Of a stretch of DNA of 64,000 nucleotides, positions 7,147-14,003 are shown piece after piece. The position numbers were made by a program, and so were the translations under genes. Every line of letters begins with the position of its first letter. Position 1 is the first letter of the stretch. Below the pieces are notes generated by a model. The model saw nothing but the letters and a program-made list of their open reading frames with translations, searched no databases and had not been told where the DNA came from. The stretch spans positions 1-64,000 of IMG/VR virus record IMGVR_UViG_3300010413_002950, one strand, 5' to 3'. Origin of the DNA: a virus.

Positions 7147-8109
7147 TTATGGCAAATAACCTTTCTCAAAATCATGAAGTAAATACTCTATATCTTCAAC
7201 AATATAATTTGGAAATTTCCATTCTTCAATTTTCTTCTTAGTTAATAGCTCTTCTAGTTGTGGGATAATTAGTAGATCTCTAGCTTGCTCACTAGTTAGC
7301 GATCTCTTCAAGATGGTTTCTTCATCGAAATTATCGAAAAAGCTTTTGATTCCATTTTCTTTATCGCCACCAACTGACACAAAATCCTGGCCGTAGATAT
7401 GCAATGAACCAGAATAATCAGCGTAACTGCCAACACGCCTCTTCTTGCTATCGATGTTGTAAAGCCATTGTGCAATTTTCTTTTGCAAAAAAGTCATAGC
7501 TATTACGTTATCACACCATGCTTTATATAAATCTCTAGATCTCCAGAATGAATTCATATTGAGATACTGCTGATTTCCATCTTCAAGACACCTAAGCTGA
7601 ATTTCCCGTAAGCATGGTATATCTTCTTTAAGATAGCAATCCACATTAGGCATAGCAGTTGTAGCTACAGCTCTTCTAGAATGTGGCGTTTCAGAAATTC
7701 TCTGCATTGCCATAAACATTTGGTTAACACCCGTATTGTTTTTCGGATAGCTAAATAGCCTTTGGTGATAAGTATAGGGCCATTCTCTAGCTGTTAGATC
7801 CTTATCCATTAGCCTTTCTACGGGAACTACAAAATGATCCTTAATTCCTAGCATTTCAGCTATGTAAACACCAATCTCGCAAAATGAAACAGGTGGGAAT
7901 CTAGGCTCATTAAGTGGATCTGTTATCTCTATTAGTACCCTGGCATCCCTACTTGGAGGATCAATATAATTACCATCAGAATCTTTACGATCATACTCTG
8001 TTCTTATCTCTACGCCATTTTCCCAAACGGCTTTCATAGCTCTATAATAAGCTAATGGTATACAATCTGCAACCACATGTAATGTTGGGATTCTAGTATT
8101 ATTTTTCAT
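7147..8109 (-). CDS. thymidylate synthase family enzyme
   Basis: 320 aa. The ThyA-fold signature is visible: catalytic Cys166 in IPCLREIQ, phosphate-binding Arg in FWRSRDLY (about 190-192), Asn201 in WCDNVIAM at the position of the ThyA pyrimidine-selecting Asn, and SGSLHIYGQD near 240. Retention of this Asn suggests a dUMP rather than dCMP substrate (inference). The layout is the diverged archaeal/phage type rather than E. coli-like. It would use dUMP made by the dCMP deaminase (18807) and feed dTMP to the kinase (4211). A dUMP hydroxymethylase cannot be excluded. Good start: AAGGAAGAAAG before ATG. Confidence 0.82.
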   Translation of the reverse strand: MKNNTRIPTLHVVADCIPLAYYRAMKAVWENGVEIRTEYDRKDSDGNYIDPPSRDARVLIEITDPLNEPRFPPVSFCEIGVYIAEMLGIKDHFVVPVERLMDKDLTAREWPYTYHQRLFSYPKNNTGVNQMFMAMQRISETPHSRRAVATTAMPNVDCYLKEDIPCLREIQLRCLEDGNQQYLNMNSFWRSRDLYKAWCDNVIAMTFLQKKIAQWLYNIDSKKRRVGSYADYSGSLHIYGQDFVSVGGDKENGIKSFFDNFDEETILKRSLTSEQARDLLIIPQLEELLTKKKIEEWKFPNYIVEDIEYLLHDFEKGYLP

Positions 8110-8311
8110 CTTTCTTCCTTTTAGCTGGAACTGTTGAAATTGAACATCTATGGATTCTTACTTCTGGCAAATTAGCTTTAGCTGGTGGCACCATGCAAGG
8201 AGTTATTATATCCTCTACTTCGTAAGCTTCATAAACATAATTTGGCAATATCCTTGGAGCATGACATAGTATTTCCCAGATATCCAATTCCTTCATGACA
8301 TATACTAGCAT
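8099..8311 (-). CDS. hypothetical protein, 65-70 aa
   Basis: In-frame ATGs at 8311 and 8296 (MKELDIWEIL); neither has a strong Shine-Dalgarno sequence, so the start is uncertain. Overlaps the thymidylate synthase gene by 11 nt. Short basic C-terminus (PAKRKKDEK). Not recognised. Confidence 0.5.
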   Translation of the reverse strand: MLVYVMKELDIWEILCHAPRILPNYVYEAYEVEDIITPCMVPPAKANLPEVRIHRCSISTVPAKRKKDEK

Positions 8312-8314
8312 ATA

Positions 8315-8590
8315 CTACACTGGATCTTCAAGCTGTTTTTGCAACAATTTTTCACTTTCTTTTCTTCTCTTAGCTGGCTGCATACCTTTATGCAAATAGC
8401 AATACTTTCTATTAGATCCAGAAACAAGTGTTTCATTACAGCCATCAACACCACATTTAATAGTTTTAGCTTTTTGTTCTAATCGTTTCTTCTTTCTTCT
8501 GCAATCTTTACAAGTCGGAAATCTAGCTTTACTTTTCTCTATCCAAGTATTACAAACTATACAAACATGCATCTCCTTATCTTCTATCAT
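8315..8590 (-). CDS. double zinc-finger-like protein, 91 aa
   Basis: Two Cys clusters: CIVC with CKDC (residues about 9-33) and CGVDGC with YCYLH (about 46-67). Each fits a small zinc-binding module, with a basic linker (RRKKKRLEQKAK). Nucleic-acid binding is plausible. The start ATG overlaps the stop of the upstream gene, with AGGAATG as ribosome-binding site. Confidence 0.6.
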   Translation of the reverse strand: MIEDKEMHVCIVCNTWIEKSKARFPTCKDCRRKKKRLEQKAKTIKCGVDGCNETLVSGSNRKYCYLHKGMQPAKRRKESEKLLQKQLEDPV

Positions 8591-8865
8591 TTCACATTCC
8601 TATAGATTTTTCTGCCCTTATATGATTTCCGCTTCTTTCTTCCTGGCATTGACCAATCTAGCATTAGCTTACCGCTACCAGCTCTTCTTTTTATATTGGC
8701 TGGAATTTTATAGCCAGATTGCATTTTCTTCTTAAAAGCGTATCTATCTTTAGCATTCAGCGATACCCAATAGCGCTTTAGCCATTTGTAAACAGCTTTC
8801 ATAGAATGATCTGGTATGAACTTATCTACGTACTTCTTAATCACTTTTGCATTTGTTGTGTTCAT
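8587..8865 (-). CDS. basic protein, 92 aa
   Basis: Very basic (many Lys/Arg, C-terminus GRKKRKSYKGRKIYRNVK), which suggests nucleic-acid contact. GAGGGAAGT precedes the ATG. Lies between the methyltransferase and the zinc-finger-like gene with 4-nt overlaps on both sides. No family recognised. Confidence 0.6.
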   Translation of the reverse strand: MNTTNAKVIKKYVDKFIPDHSMKAVYKWLKRYWVSLNAKDRYAFKKKMQSGYKIPANIKRRAGSGKLMLDWSMPGRKKRKSYKGRKIYRNVK

Positions 8866-9434
8866 ACTTCCCTCAATACATCTCTAATATCTCTACCATC
8901 AATCTCATAGCCCACAGCATCCCAGCCATCAGCAACTTCTCTTGCAAATAGCTCTAGCTTATCCTGAGAAGGAAACATATTAGTAATTCTATCTCTAATT
9001 TCTACTGGCTTAGCTGAATGCTCTCCCCTCAATTCTGAATAGAACTGTCTCTCATTTCTAGAACCACGTGGCGTAGGAATCTTTCCGCGTTTTGCTACAT
9101 AGCAGGTTTCGATCTGTGATAGCGTATAATATCCAGGATTCGTTCTCTGCTTATCCCACTGGAAAGCATCACGCTTATACTCAAAGCCCCAAGCTTTTAT
9201 CACATCTAGCCCATCTAACAATATAGGACCAGGTATCCAGATAAACAGCAAAGCATTCTCCTTGCTAATTTGCTGTATTGGCAAATCAGCTATTTCTTTT
9301 TTGGTCATTGTTAGATAATGCTTAATTGCTCCACCAGTATCTACACCTACATCTCCAGCAAATCCAAATTGCTTTCTCCCTCGGTAAAACCAAGGAGGAT
9401 CTGCGTAGATAATATCATATTTTTTCAAATCCAT
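8862..9434 (-). CDS. MT-A70 family adenine methyltransferase
   Basis: 190 aa. The catalytic DPPW tetrad is at residues 12-15 (IIYADPPWFYRG), followed by FIWIPGP, AWGFEYKRDAFQW and the HSAKP and LELFARE segments typical of the MT-A70/IME4-like N6-adenine methyltransferases found in phages. It probably methylates phage DNA (protection from restriction or regulation); target sequence unknown. No partner restriction enzyme is seen nearby. Confidence 0.88.
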   Translation of the reverse strand: MDLKKYDIIYADPPWFYRGRKQFGFAGDVGVDTGGAIKHYLTMTKKEIADLPIQQISKENALLFIWIPGPILLDGLDVIKAWGFEYKRDAFQWDKQRTNPGYYTLSQIETCYVAKRGKIPTPRGSRNERQFYSELRGEHSAKPVEIRDRITNMFPSQDKLELFAREVADGWDAVGYEIDGRDIRDVLREV

Positions 9435-9637
9435 CCGTTTGTCCTAGCTAACCAAGAAGTAACTATCAAAGTACCAGTATGCCCAATTCCAAAAACTTCA
9501 GAATCATCATCAATTTGCGACACTGGAATCCAAATTGGCTCATCAAAAATATCTGCTTCTACAAGAATTGCTTTCTGTGTTTCTTGCAACACTTCACAAT
9601 TCTCTATCTCAAATGTTTTATCGTAATCGTCTGACAT
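9425..9637 (-). CDS. hypothetical protein, 70 aa
   Basis: Beta-strand-rich small protein (CEVLQETQKAILVEAD, IWIPVSQI, GTLIVTSWLA) with the character of a small SH3/OB-like barrel often found in phages. Overlaps the methyltransferase by 10 nt. Function unknown. Confidence 0.6.
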   Translation of the reverse strand: MSDDYDKTFEIENCEVLQETQKAILVEADIFDEPIWIPVSQIDDDSEVFGIGHTGTLIVTSWLARTNGWI

Positions 9638-9640
9638 ATA

Positions 9641-9862
9641 CTACTCACTGGGCCAAATTTGTTTACCATCGAAATCCTTAAGGTGTACACCAAATTCATT
9701 AAATATGTCAACTATTTTAGGATTATTCAAGCTAGCTAAAGAAGCTATAACAGCTAACATAGCTGGACTTGTACCAGGTTGCCAAGATATTACGTGTTCC
9801 TTACCATCGATTTCTATATTTGCAGTACTTACCGGTATCTTTTTATAATGCTGTTTTCTCAT
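9641..9862 (-). CDS. hypothetical protein, 73 aa
   Basis: GAGGTAAAA precedes the ATG. Contains VISWQPGTSPAMLAVIASLA and NEFGVHLKDFDGKQIWP; no recognised family. Small soluble protein, overlapping the upstream gene by 20 nt. Confidence 0.6.
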   Translation of the reverse strand: MRKQHYKKIPVSTANIEIDGKEHVISWQPGTSPAMLAVIASLASLNNPKIVDIFNEFGVHLKDFDGKQIWPSE

Positions 9863-10193
9863 TTTTACCTCTAAAAATTCTTCTGAAAAATCGCTTTACA
9901 GATCTCCAAAATGTATCTTCAGTATAAACCATATTACTGGGATTCTCACACTCTTCAGCTGCCACAACCCACTGTCCATCTTTCTCAATAGCTATAAGCA
10001 AATAGAAGGGAATCTGATCTCCATCTTTTACAACCTTAAAGCATTTAGATATAGCTAAATATTCTATTGTTCTTTTGCAATAATCTCTTTTCACATCTAG
10101 CACTATGCAATTACCAAAATACCTGTAAAGAGCTTCTTCATGCTCATTGATCATGTCCATTGTAAGCATGAATCTACCAAGCCTTTTAACCAT
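9843..10193 (-). CDS. hypothetical protein, up to 116 aa
   Basis: Alpha/beta protein with a basic C-terminal tail (SVKRFFRRIFRGKNEK). The ATG at 10193 overlaps the stop region of the upstream gene; downstream Met codons (10169 and 10160) are possible starts. No recognised motif. Confidence 0.55.
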   Translation of the reverse strand: MVKRLGRFMLTMDMINEHEEALYRYFGNCIVLDVKRDYCKRTIEYLAISKCFKVVKDGDQIPFYLLIAIEKDGQWVVAAEECENPSNMVYTEDTFWRSVKRFFRRIFRGKNEKTAL

Positions 10194-10500
10194 TGGTTTC
10201 TTCTTTCTTGAATTCTTTTTTCAGCAATTCGCTATAATACTTAACAGCTTCTTCTTCAGATTGATTGTATCTACCGCAAGGAACATTCTCTGCTATTTCA
10301 TCCAATTCAGCTTCAACTAAAGCATTAACTAGAGCTACCTTGGGAGCTTTATGTGGCGATCTATAATCATGAAATTCAAACTTCATAATTCTGACAACTA
10401 AATCGTATACATCATCAAGCTTTCTAACCCTCATGATATCTTGCAATAAGTTGTCTGTGCCCTCATCAAAACCAGATTTTAAAGTATCTTCAGCTTTCAT
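10186..10500 (-). CDS. hypothetical protein, 104 aa
   Basis: Helical acidic protein (MRVRKLDDVYDLVVRIMKFEF, VNALVEAELDEIAENVPCG). The start has AGAGAAGTAG upstream and overlaps the stop of the 51-aa membrane peptide gene (ATGA). No known domain. Confidence 0.6.
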   Translation of the reverse strand: MKAEDTLKSGFDEGTDNLLQDIMRVRKLDDVYDLVVRIMKFEFHDYRSPHKAPKVALVNALVEAELDEIAENVPCGRYNQSEEEAVKYYSELLKKEFKKEETNG

Positions 10501-10652
10501 CTACTTCTCTTTCTGTTTATTTTTTTAAGCAACCATTCTCTATCCATTTTCCCATCTTTATAACCCTTAGCATACATAAAGTCGGCTAAAACAAAACCGC
10601 TTATTTGCAAAAAAAGAAGAAATAAACAAATCGCTTTAACGCTAATACACAT
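10497..10652 (-). CDS. 51-aa exported or membrane peptide
   Basis: Preceded by GAGGTTTGAAG. Begins MCISVKAICLFLLFLQISGFVLA, a signal-peptide or single-anchor segment with a possible cleavage site at VLA, followed by a basic soluble tail (YAKGYKDGKMDREWLLKKIN). The stop overlaps the next start. Short, but well supported by spacing and start signal. Confidence 0.5.
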   Translation of the reverse strand: MCISVKAICLFLLFLQISGFVLADFMYAKGYKDGKMDREWLLKKINRKRSR

Positions 10653-10654
10653 CT

Positions 10655-11050
10655 TCAAACCTCATACGGTACTAAGCTATGGGAAACATCTGTATAGCTT
10701 AATTTTTTAGGCTTGTAAAAGCATTCTATCACTTCAATTATTTTAGTTATTTCAAAATCCCTACATGAAAACATATTGATGATCGCATACCCTCTATGCG
10801 GCCATGTATCTATAGCTGCATGAGACGTAGATAAAACAGCTATACCAGAAATACCTTCTGGTTCATCTTTATCAGGAGCAACCAGTCTAGCCTCCAATTC
10901 TTTTCTTATATTGTATACATGCAACCCAAGAATTCGCATACCAGCTGCTCCCACAGACTCTTTAAGAAAATTAGAAGCTATAACTTCATCCTTGAGCAAT
11001 TCAAACTTCACACCATAAATCTGAATTATGACATGCTTACCGTATTCCAT
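10655..11050 (-). CDS. SpeD-like pyruvoyl decarboxylase homologue
   Basis: 131 aa, the length of a class 1 S-adenosylmethionine decarboxylase. The signature LSTSHAAIDTWPHRGYAIIN (73-92) with FSC (94-96) aligns with the family pattern LSESHxxIHTWPExGYAAxD and FTC. By alignment Ser76 would become the pyruvoyl group after self-cleavage and Cys96 matches the conserved acid/base Cys. The His needed for self-processing in classical enzymes is Asp81 here, and the residue before Ser76 is Thr rather than Glu. The enzyme could decarboxylate AdoMet (spermidine synthesis) or another amino-acid substrate, or be unprocessed. No speE-like partner is present. Confidence 0.75.
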   Translation of the reverse strand: MEYGKHVIIQIYGVKFELLKDEVIASNFLKESVGAAGMRILGLHVYNIRKELEARLVAPDKDEPEGISGIAVLSTSHAAIDTWPHRGYAIINMFSCRDFEITKIIEVIECFYKPKKLSYTDVSHSLVPYEV

Positions 11051-11754
11051 TAGCTTATTAATTCCTTAAAATCAATTATCTTCAATCCACGGTGCAGTTT
11101 TTGCTGATATAGATAAGTCTGATCAAATTGGATAATGCCATCAGCCACAGCGTAGAAGCCCCTGTACTCTTTCCATCCAGAAAGCCTTTCTCTTTCAACT
11201 TGTAAATCTATTCCCTGCAAAAATCTAATTCCTGCTTCTCTATAGGATTGAAGCAATTGGTTATTTTCATTGCCACCTGGCAAATATACTATCTCTTCAG
11301 GAACAAAGCAACCGAAGATCTCACCAACTGGAATTCTGCCTTTGCCACCACAAGTTCTACATGGGCTAATAGCTCCTATCTTATGTTCTTCTTTCCAGAA
11401 TTTGTGCCAGCTTTGCCTTCTAAGCTTTATGTATTTGCAATAATCCCATCTCACCCCATCTACAACAGCCCAACCACCAGTAGCTTTCTCGACCGTTCCT
11501 AGCCCCTTGCATTTGGCACATACTTCATACCGTCCTTTACAAAAAGAGCACTCCTGAGCCACGCTACAGGCAAAGCAATGGCTAAAATGTCCGTTATTAT
11601 GAACTAAATAGATACAGCTATCTTCCTTAGCTAATTTTGCAGCCATTCTAAAATTGATAATTCGCTTTGAAACCCCCATCTCCTTAGCTTCAGCTATAAA
11701 GCTACCTATTGTTGGATAATGAAAAGTTGAAACCCATTGCAAATACTCTTTCAT
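11050..11754 (-). CDS. DnaJ-type zinc-finger protein
   Basis: 234 aa. The middle carries CFAC, CSFCKG, CAKCKGLG and, after about 50 residues, CRTCGGKG: CxxCxGxG-like repeats as in the DnaJ cysteine-rich domain. The N-terminal region (YPTIGSFIAEAKEMGVSKRI) matches a phage protein type with an N-terminal helical domain. No J-domain, so it is not a full DnaJ. The role could be protein folding or nucleic-acid binding. Shares a boundary with the SpeD-like gene. Confidence 0.65.
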   Translation of the reverse strand: MKEYLQWVSTFHYPTIGSFIAEAKEMGVSKRIINFRMAAKLAKEDSCIYLVHNNGHFSHCFACSVAQECSFCKGRYEVCAKCKGLGTVEKATGGWAVVDGVRWDYCKYIKLRRQSWHKFWKEEHKIGAISPCRTCGGKGRIPVGEIFGCFVPEEIVYLPGGNENNQLLQSYREAGIRFLQGIDLQVERERLSGWKEYRGFYAVADGIIQFDQTYLYQQKLHRGLKIIDFKELIS

Positions 11755-11981
11755 CTATTTACATTCCTTATGCTAGCTATGTCTGCTACTTCTACAGATC
11801 CACATATCTTTTCACCATAGTAGACTATAGCCGGTAGATCTTCGATCCAGCCAACATCATCCATCCTGATCTTTACTTCTTGAGATTTCACGCCAGTAAT
11901 TTTGTCTATTACCCTATCGCCATTGGTTTTTCTAATTTCGCACACTTCCCCTATGAAGTGCTCTAGTGTATCAAGTAGCAT
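11751..11981 (-). CDS. small beta-rich (Sm-like?) protein, 76 aa
   Basis: Reads as five short beta strands (VCEIRKTNGDRVIDKITGVK, EVKIRM, AIVYYGEKICGSVEVADIASI), a pattern that could fold as an Sm/SH3-like barrel. AGAGGAATAAC precedes ATG. Function unknown; the fold assignment is inference only. Confidence 0.55.
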   Translation of the reverse strand: MLLDTLEHFIGEVCEIRKTNGDRVIDKITGVKSQEVKIRMDDVGWIEDLPAIVYYGEKICGSVEVADIASIRNVNR

Positions 11982-11982
11982 G

Positions 11983-12294
11983 TTATTCCTCTATTAATTT
12001 CACCAAATCTTCCAATGAAACAAACCTATCAACACAAAGTGGCTTATTTTGCAATTTGTAGCCATTAGAAATATAATATGGGTTATTATGATCAGAGTAT
12101 TTGTCCCAACACAGATAGAATTTACCACATTCTATTTTGCTATAATCAGAATCATGACAATTCCACTTTAGCTTTCTTGCTATTTGTTGATTCTTTAAAT
12201 TCCACTCTTCTGGGACTCCATAAAGCTCATCTTCAATTTTGTCTATTACTTCTTGACGATCTTCTTCACAGTCAAATGCGCCATCTTTACTCAT
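11983..12294 (-). CDS. hypothetical protein, 103 aa
   Basis: Preceded by GAGGAATGAGTAA. Acidic N-terminus (DGAFDCEEDRQEVIDKIEDELYG) and aromatic middle (CHDSDYSKIECGKFYLCWDKYS). Soluble, not recognised. Almost adjacent (no gap) to the glycosylase gene upstream. Confidence 0.6.
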   Translation of the reverse strand: MSKDGAFDCEEDRQEVIDKIEDELYGVPEEWNLKNQQIARKLKWNCHDSDYSKIECGKFYLCWDKYSDHNNPYYISNGYKLQNKPLCVDRFVSLEDLVKLIEE

Positions 12295-12909
12295 TTACTC
12301 ATTCCTCTCTATATAGCTAGCATCCTGGCTTATTTCCATAACCTTCCTTATATCAGATATTACCAATTGTTCAAGCTCTGGCTTTCGGTTTCTTAGCAAG
12401 AATGCTGGATGGAAAGTTGGAATAGCATGATACTGCTGTAGCTTATTCTTCCATTTAAATTCAACATTTAGAATTTTTCCACGATCTTTAGCTATTCCTT
12501 CTTTTCTACCTTTTACAAGATAGCTAAGAGCTATACCGCCTAATAGTAATAAGGCTTTAGGTTTCACAATTGATATCATAGCATATAATCTACTTTTGCA
12601 AGACCAGAATTCTTCTAAAGATGGATTTCTGTTATTTGGTGGCCTGCAGCCAACAACATTAGCTATAAAGATCTTGCTACTTTTCAATCCAGCTAATTTG
12701 CGCAATTTGTTAAATAGCTTTCCAGATTGATATACAAATTGTTCACAGTTTTCATTTATACCTGCATCTGGAACATCGCTTATAACCATAACCCTAGCAT
12801 CTAGGCTACCGCGATAAAAAACAACATTTGAGCGTTCTTCACACAATTCACATTTAGTGCAATCTTTCCATTTAGCTCTTAGCTTGTTGATCTTTTGCTG
12901 TTTATTCAT
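12295..12909 (-). CDS. family-4-like uracil-DNA glycosylase, divergent
   Basis: 204 aa. Four Cys in the family-4 iron-sulfur arrangement are present: Cys17, Cys20, Cys88 (NVVGCRPPNNRNP) and Cys104 (WSCKSR). HPAFLLR at 167-173 matches the family motif HPAYLLR. The usual GEAPG motif is replaced by SDVPD (44-48), and the following GxPFVG by CEQFVYQSG, so specificity or activity may differ. A uracil glycosylase encoded beside dUMP-generating enzymes could limit uracil in phage DNA or attack host DNA; the substrate is not certain. Confidence 0.75.
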   Translation of the reverse strand: MNKQQKINKLRAKWKDCTKCELCEERSNVVFYRGSLDARVMVISDVPDAGINENCEQFVYQSGKLFNKLRKLAGLKSSKIFIANVVGCRPPNNRNPSLEEFWSCKSRLYAMISIVKPKALLLLGGIALSYLVKGRKEGIAKDRGKILNVEFKWKNKLQQYHAIPTFHPAFLLRNRKPELEQLVISDIRKVMEISQDASYIERNE

Positions 12910-12912
12910 TAG

Positions 12913-13164
12913 CTAATACTCACCAGAACCAAAATCGCCTAAATATACGGGTTGGGGTTTTGGCTTATCTGGAAGTTGACGCAACGATTGATAATATCTT
13001 TTACCATCTGCAGTTTGGCAATAACAATCTAATGCATTATGGGAAAACACAAAAGCACCAAGCATATAACATTCTGATTTACACCTCTCACACCAATAAT
13101 TTTCTTCACCACTACAATTAATTGTAAAACATAAAACAACCAATATTGCTAAAATAATCTTCAT
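12913..13164 (-). CDS. secreted Cys-rich small protein
   Basis: 83 aa. N-terminal signal peptide (MKIILAILVVLCFTINC) followed by CERCKSEC and CYC, likely disulfide- or metal-bound. NC is not a good lipobox, so soluble periplasmic export is more likely than lipidation. AAAGGTGAAAA precedes ATG. Role unknown; exported phage microproteins often act in exclusion or lysis. Confidence 0.6.
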   Translation of the reverse strand: MKIILAILVVLCFTINCSGEENYWCERCKSECYMLGAFVFSHNALDCYCQTADGKRYYQSLRQLPDKPKPQPVYLGDFGSGEY

Positions 13165-13177
13165 TTTTCACCTTTAT

Positions 13178-13516
13178 TCATTGGTTAACCGCCTTCCACC
13201 ATTCTCTTACCATGTCGAAGAAATCTTCCAACCGCATAGCTACAAAAGCTTCAGCTCGATCATCTCGGATAATAGCTATAGGTATCTTACCTTTAGGTGC
13301 AGATTCAATAGCTTGTTTCAAAGCAGCTCTAGGATTAGGCTTTTTGCCACGCTTCAGCTCAGGCCAGAAGATAGGGCAATCTACGTCAGGAACTTCTTGC
13401 CCACTTCGATACTGAATACCTCTCTTGATTTCAGCTCCAGGCATAACTTCTCGAAAGCGATGAACCAATTCTCTTTCATAATTATGGCCCTTACGCCTTG
13501 AACCCTTGCCATTCAT
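13178..13516 (-). CDS. PD-(D/E)xK nuclease, Holliday-junction-resolvase-like
   Basis: 112 aa, basic N-terminus ([17 protein letters not shown]) with a motif-I Glu, then [19 protein letters not shown] giving the PD and E-L-K catalytic elements. This is the Hjc-like layout used by phage junction resolvases. It would process recombination or replication intermediates made by RecA and SbcCD. Overlaps the next upstream gene by 4 nt. Confidence 0.75.
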   Translation of the reverse strand: MNGKGSRRKGHNYERELVHRFREVMPGAEIKRGIQYRSGQEVPDVDCPIFWPELKRGKKPNPRAALKQAIESAPKGKIPIAIIRDDRAEAFVAMRLEDFFDMVREWWKAVNQ

Positions 13517-13995
13517 TTCTTCAAAAGCCTTTTAGCTATTCCATTAAAACCGCGCATTAATGTGTCCATATGTTTTTCTACGGTTTCAATCCTATTGCTT
13601 AATTCTTTTACTTTATCAAACATCTGTTTAGCATCATCTTCATCAAAAATTGTCATAGTGGTAGAGCATTTGCAACCATGCTTTTCTTGCTGCGGCTGAA
13701 TATCCTTCTTCTTTTCAGACTTAATTAGGTTCACCATGTCTTCAGCTGTTACGCCTTTTAGCTCTTCAATTTCAGCTCTCTGCTTATGCACATAGCCAAG
13801 TAGCTGATCATGGTTCATTGCCGGCAATTCTTCTAATGACTTATCTGTTCTTGATTTCTCTACAGATAGAGCCTGAGTTAATTGAAATGGCTCACTTCGA
13901 TACATTGGATGAAACCAAAATTCGCCTTTTTGCTGCCAACCGCCACCAGTAAGGATATTTTCTATTTCTTCAGCTGTTTTCTTTATTACTGTCAT
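13513..13995 (-). CDS. coiled-coil protein, 160 aa
   Basis: Start at 13995 chosen because AGGTGAAAGA directly precedes that ATG. The N-terminal third ([23 protein letters not shown]) resembles a small alpha/beta module; a CKC pair lies near residue 115, and the C-terminus is coiled coil ([22 protein letters not shown]). It sits between the resolvase and SbcC-like genes, so a recombination role is possible but unproven. Confidence 0.6.
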   Translation of the reverse strand: MTVIKKTAEEIENILTGGGWQQKGEFWFHPMYRSEPFQLTQALSVEKSRTDKSLEELPAMNHDQLLGYVHKQRAEIEELKGVTAEDMVNLIKSEKKKDIQPQQEKHGCKCSTTMTIFDEDDAKQMFDKVKELSNRIETVEKHMDTLMRGFNGIAKRLLKK

Positions 13996-14003
13996 TCTTT
14001 CAC

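Noticed and set aside
7147-8109. dCMP hydroxymethylase
   Set aside because: The Asn at the ThyA selectivity position is retained (CDNVIAM), whereas the dCMP enzymes carry Asp there.
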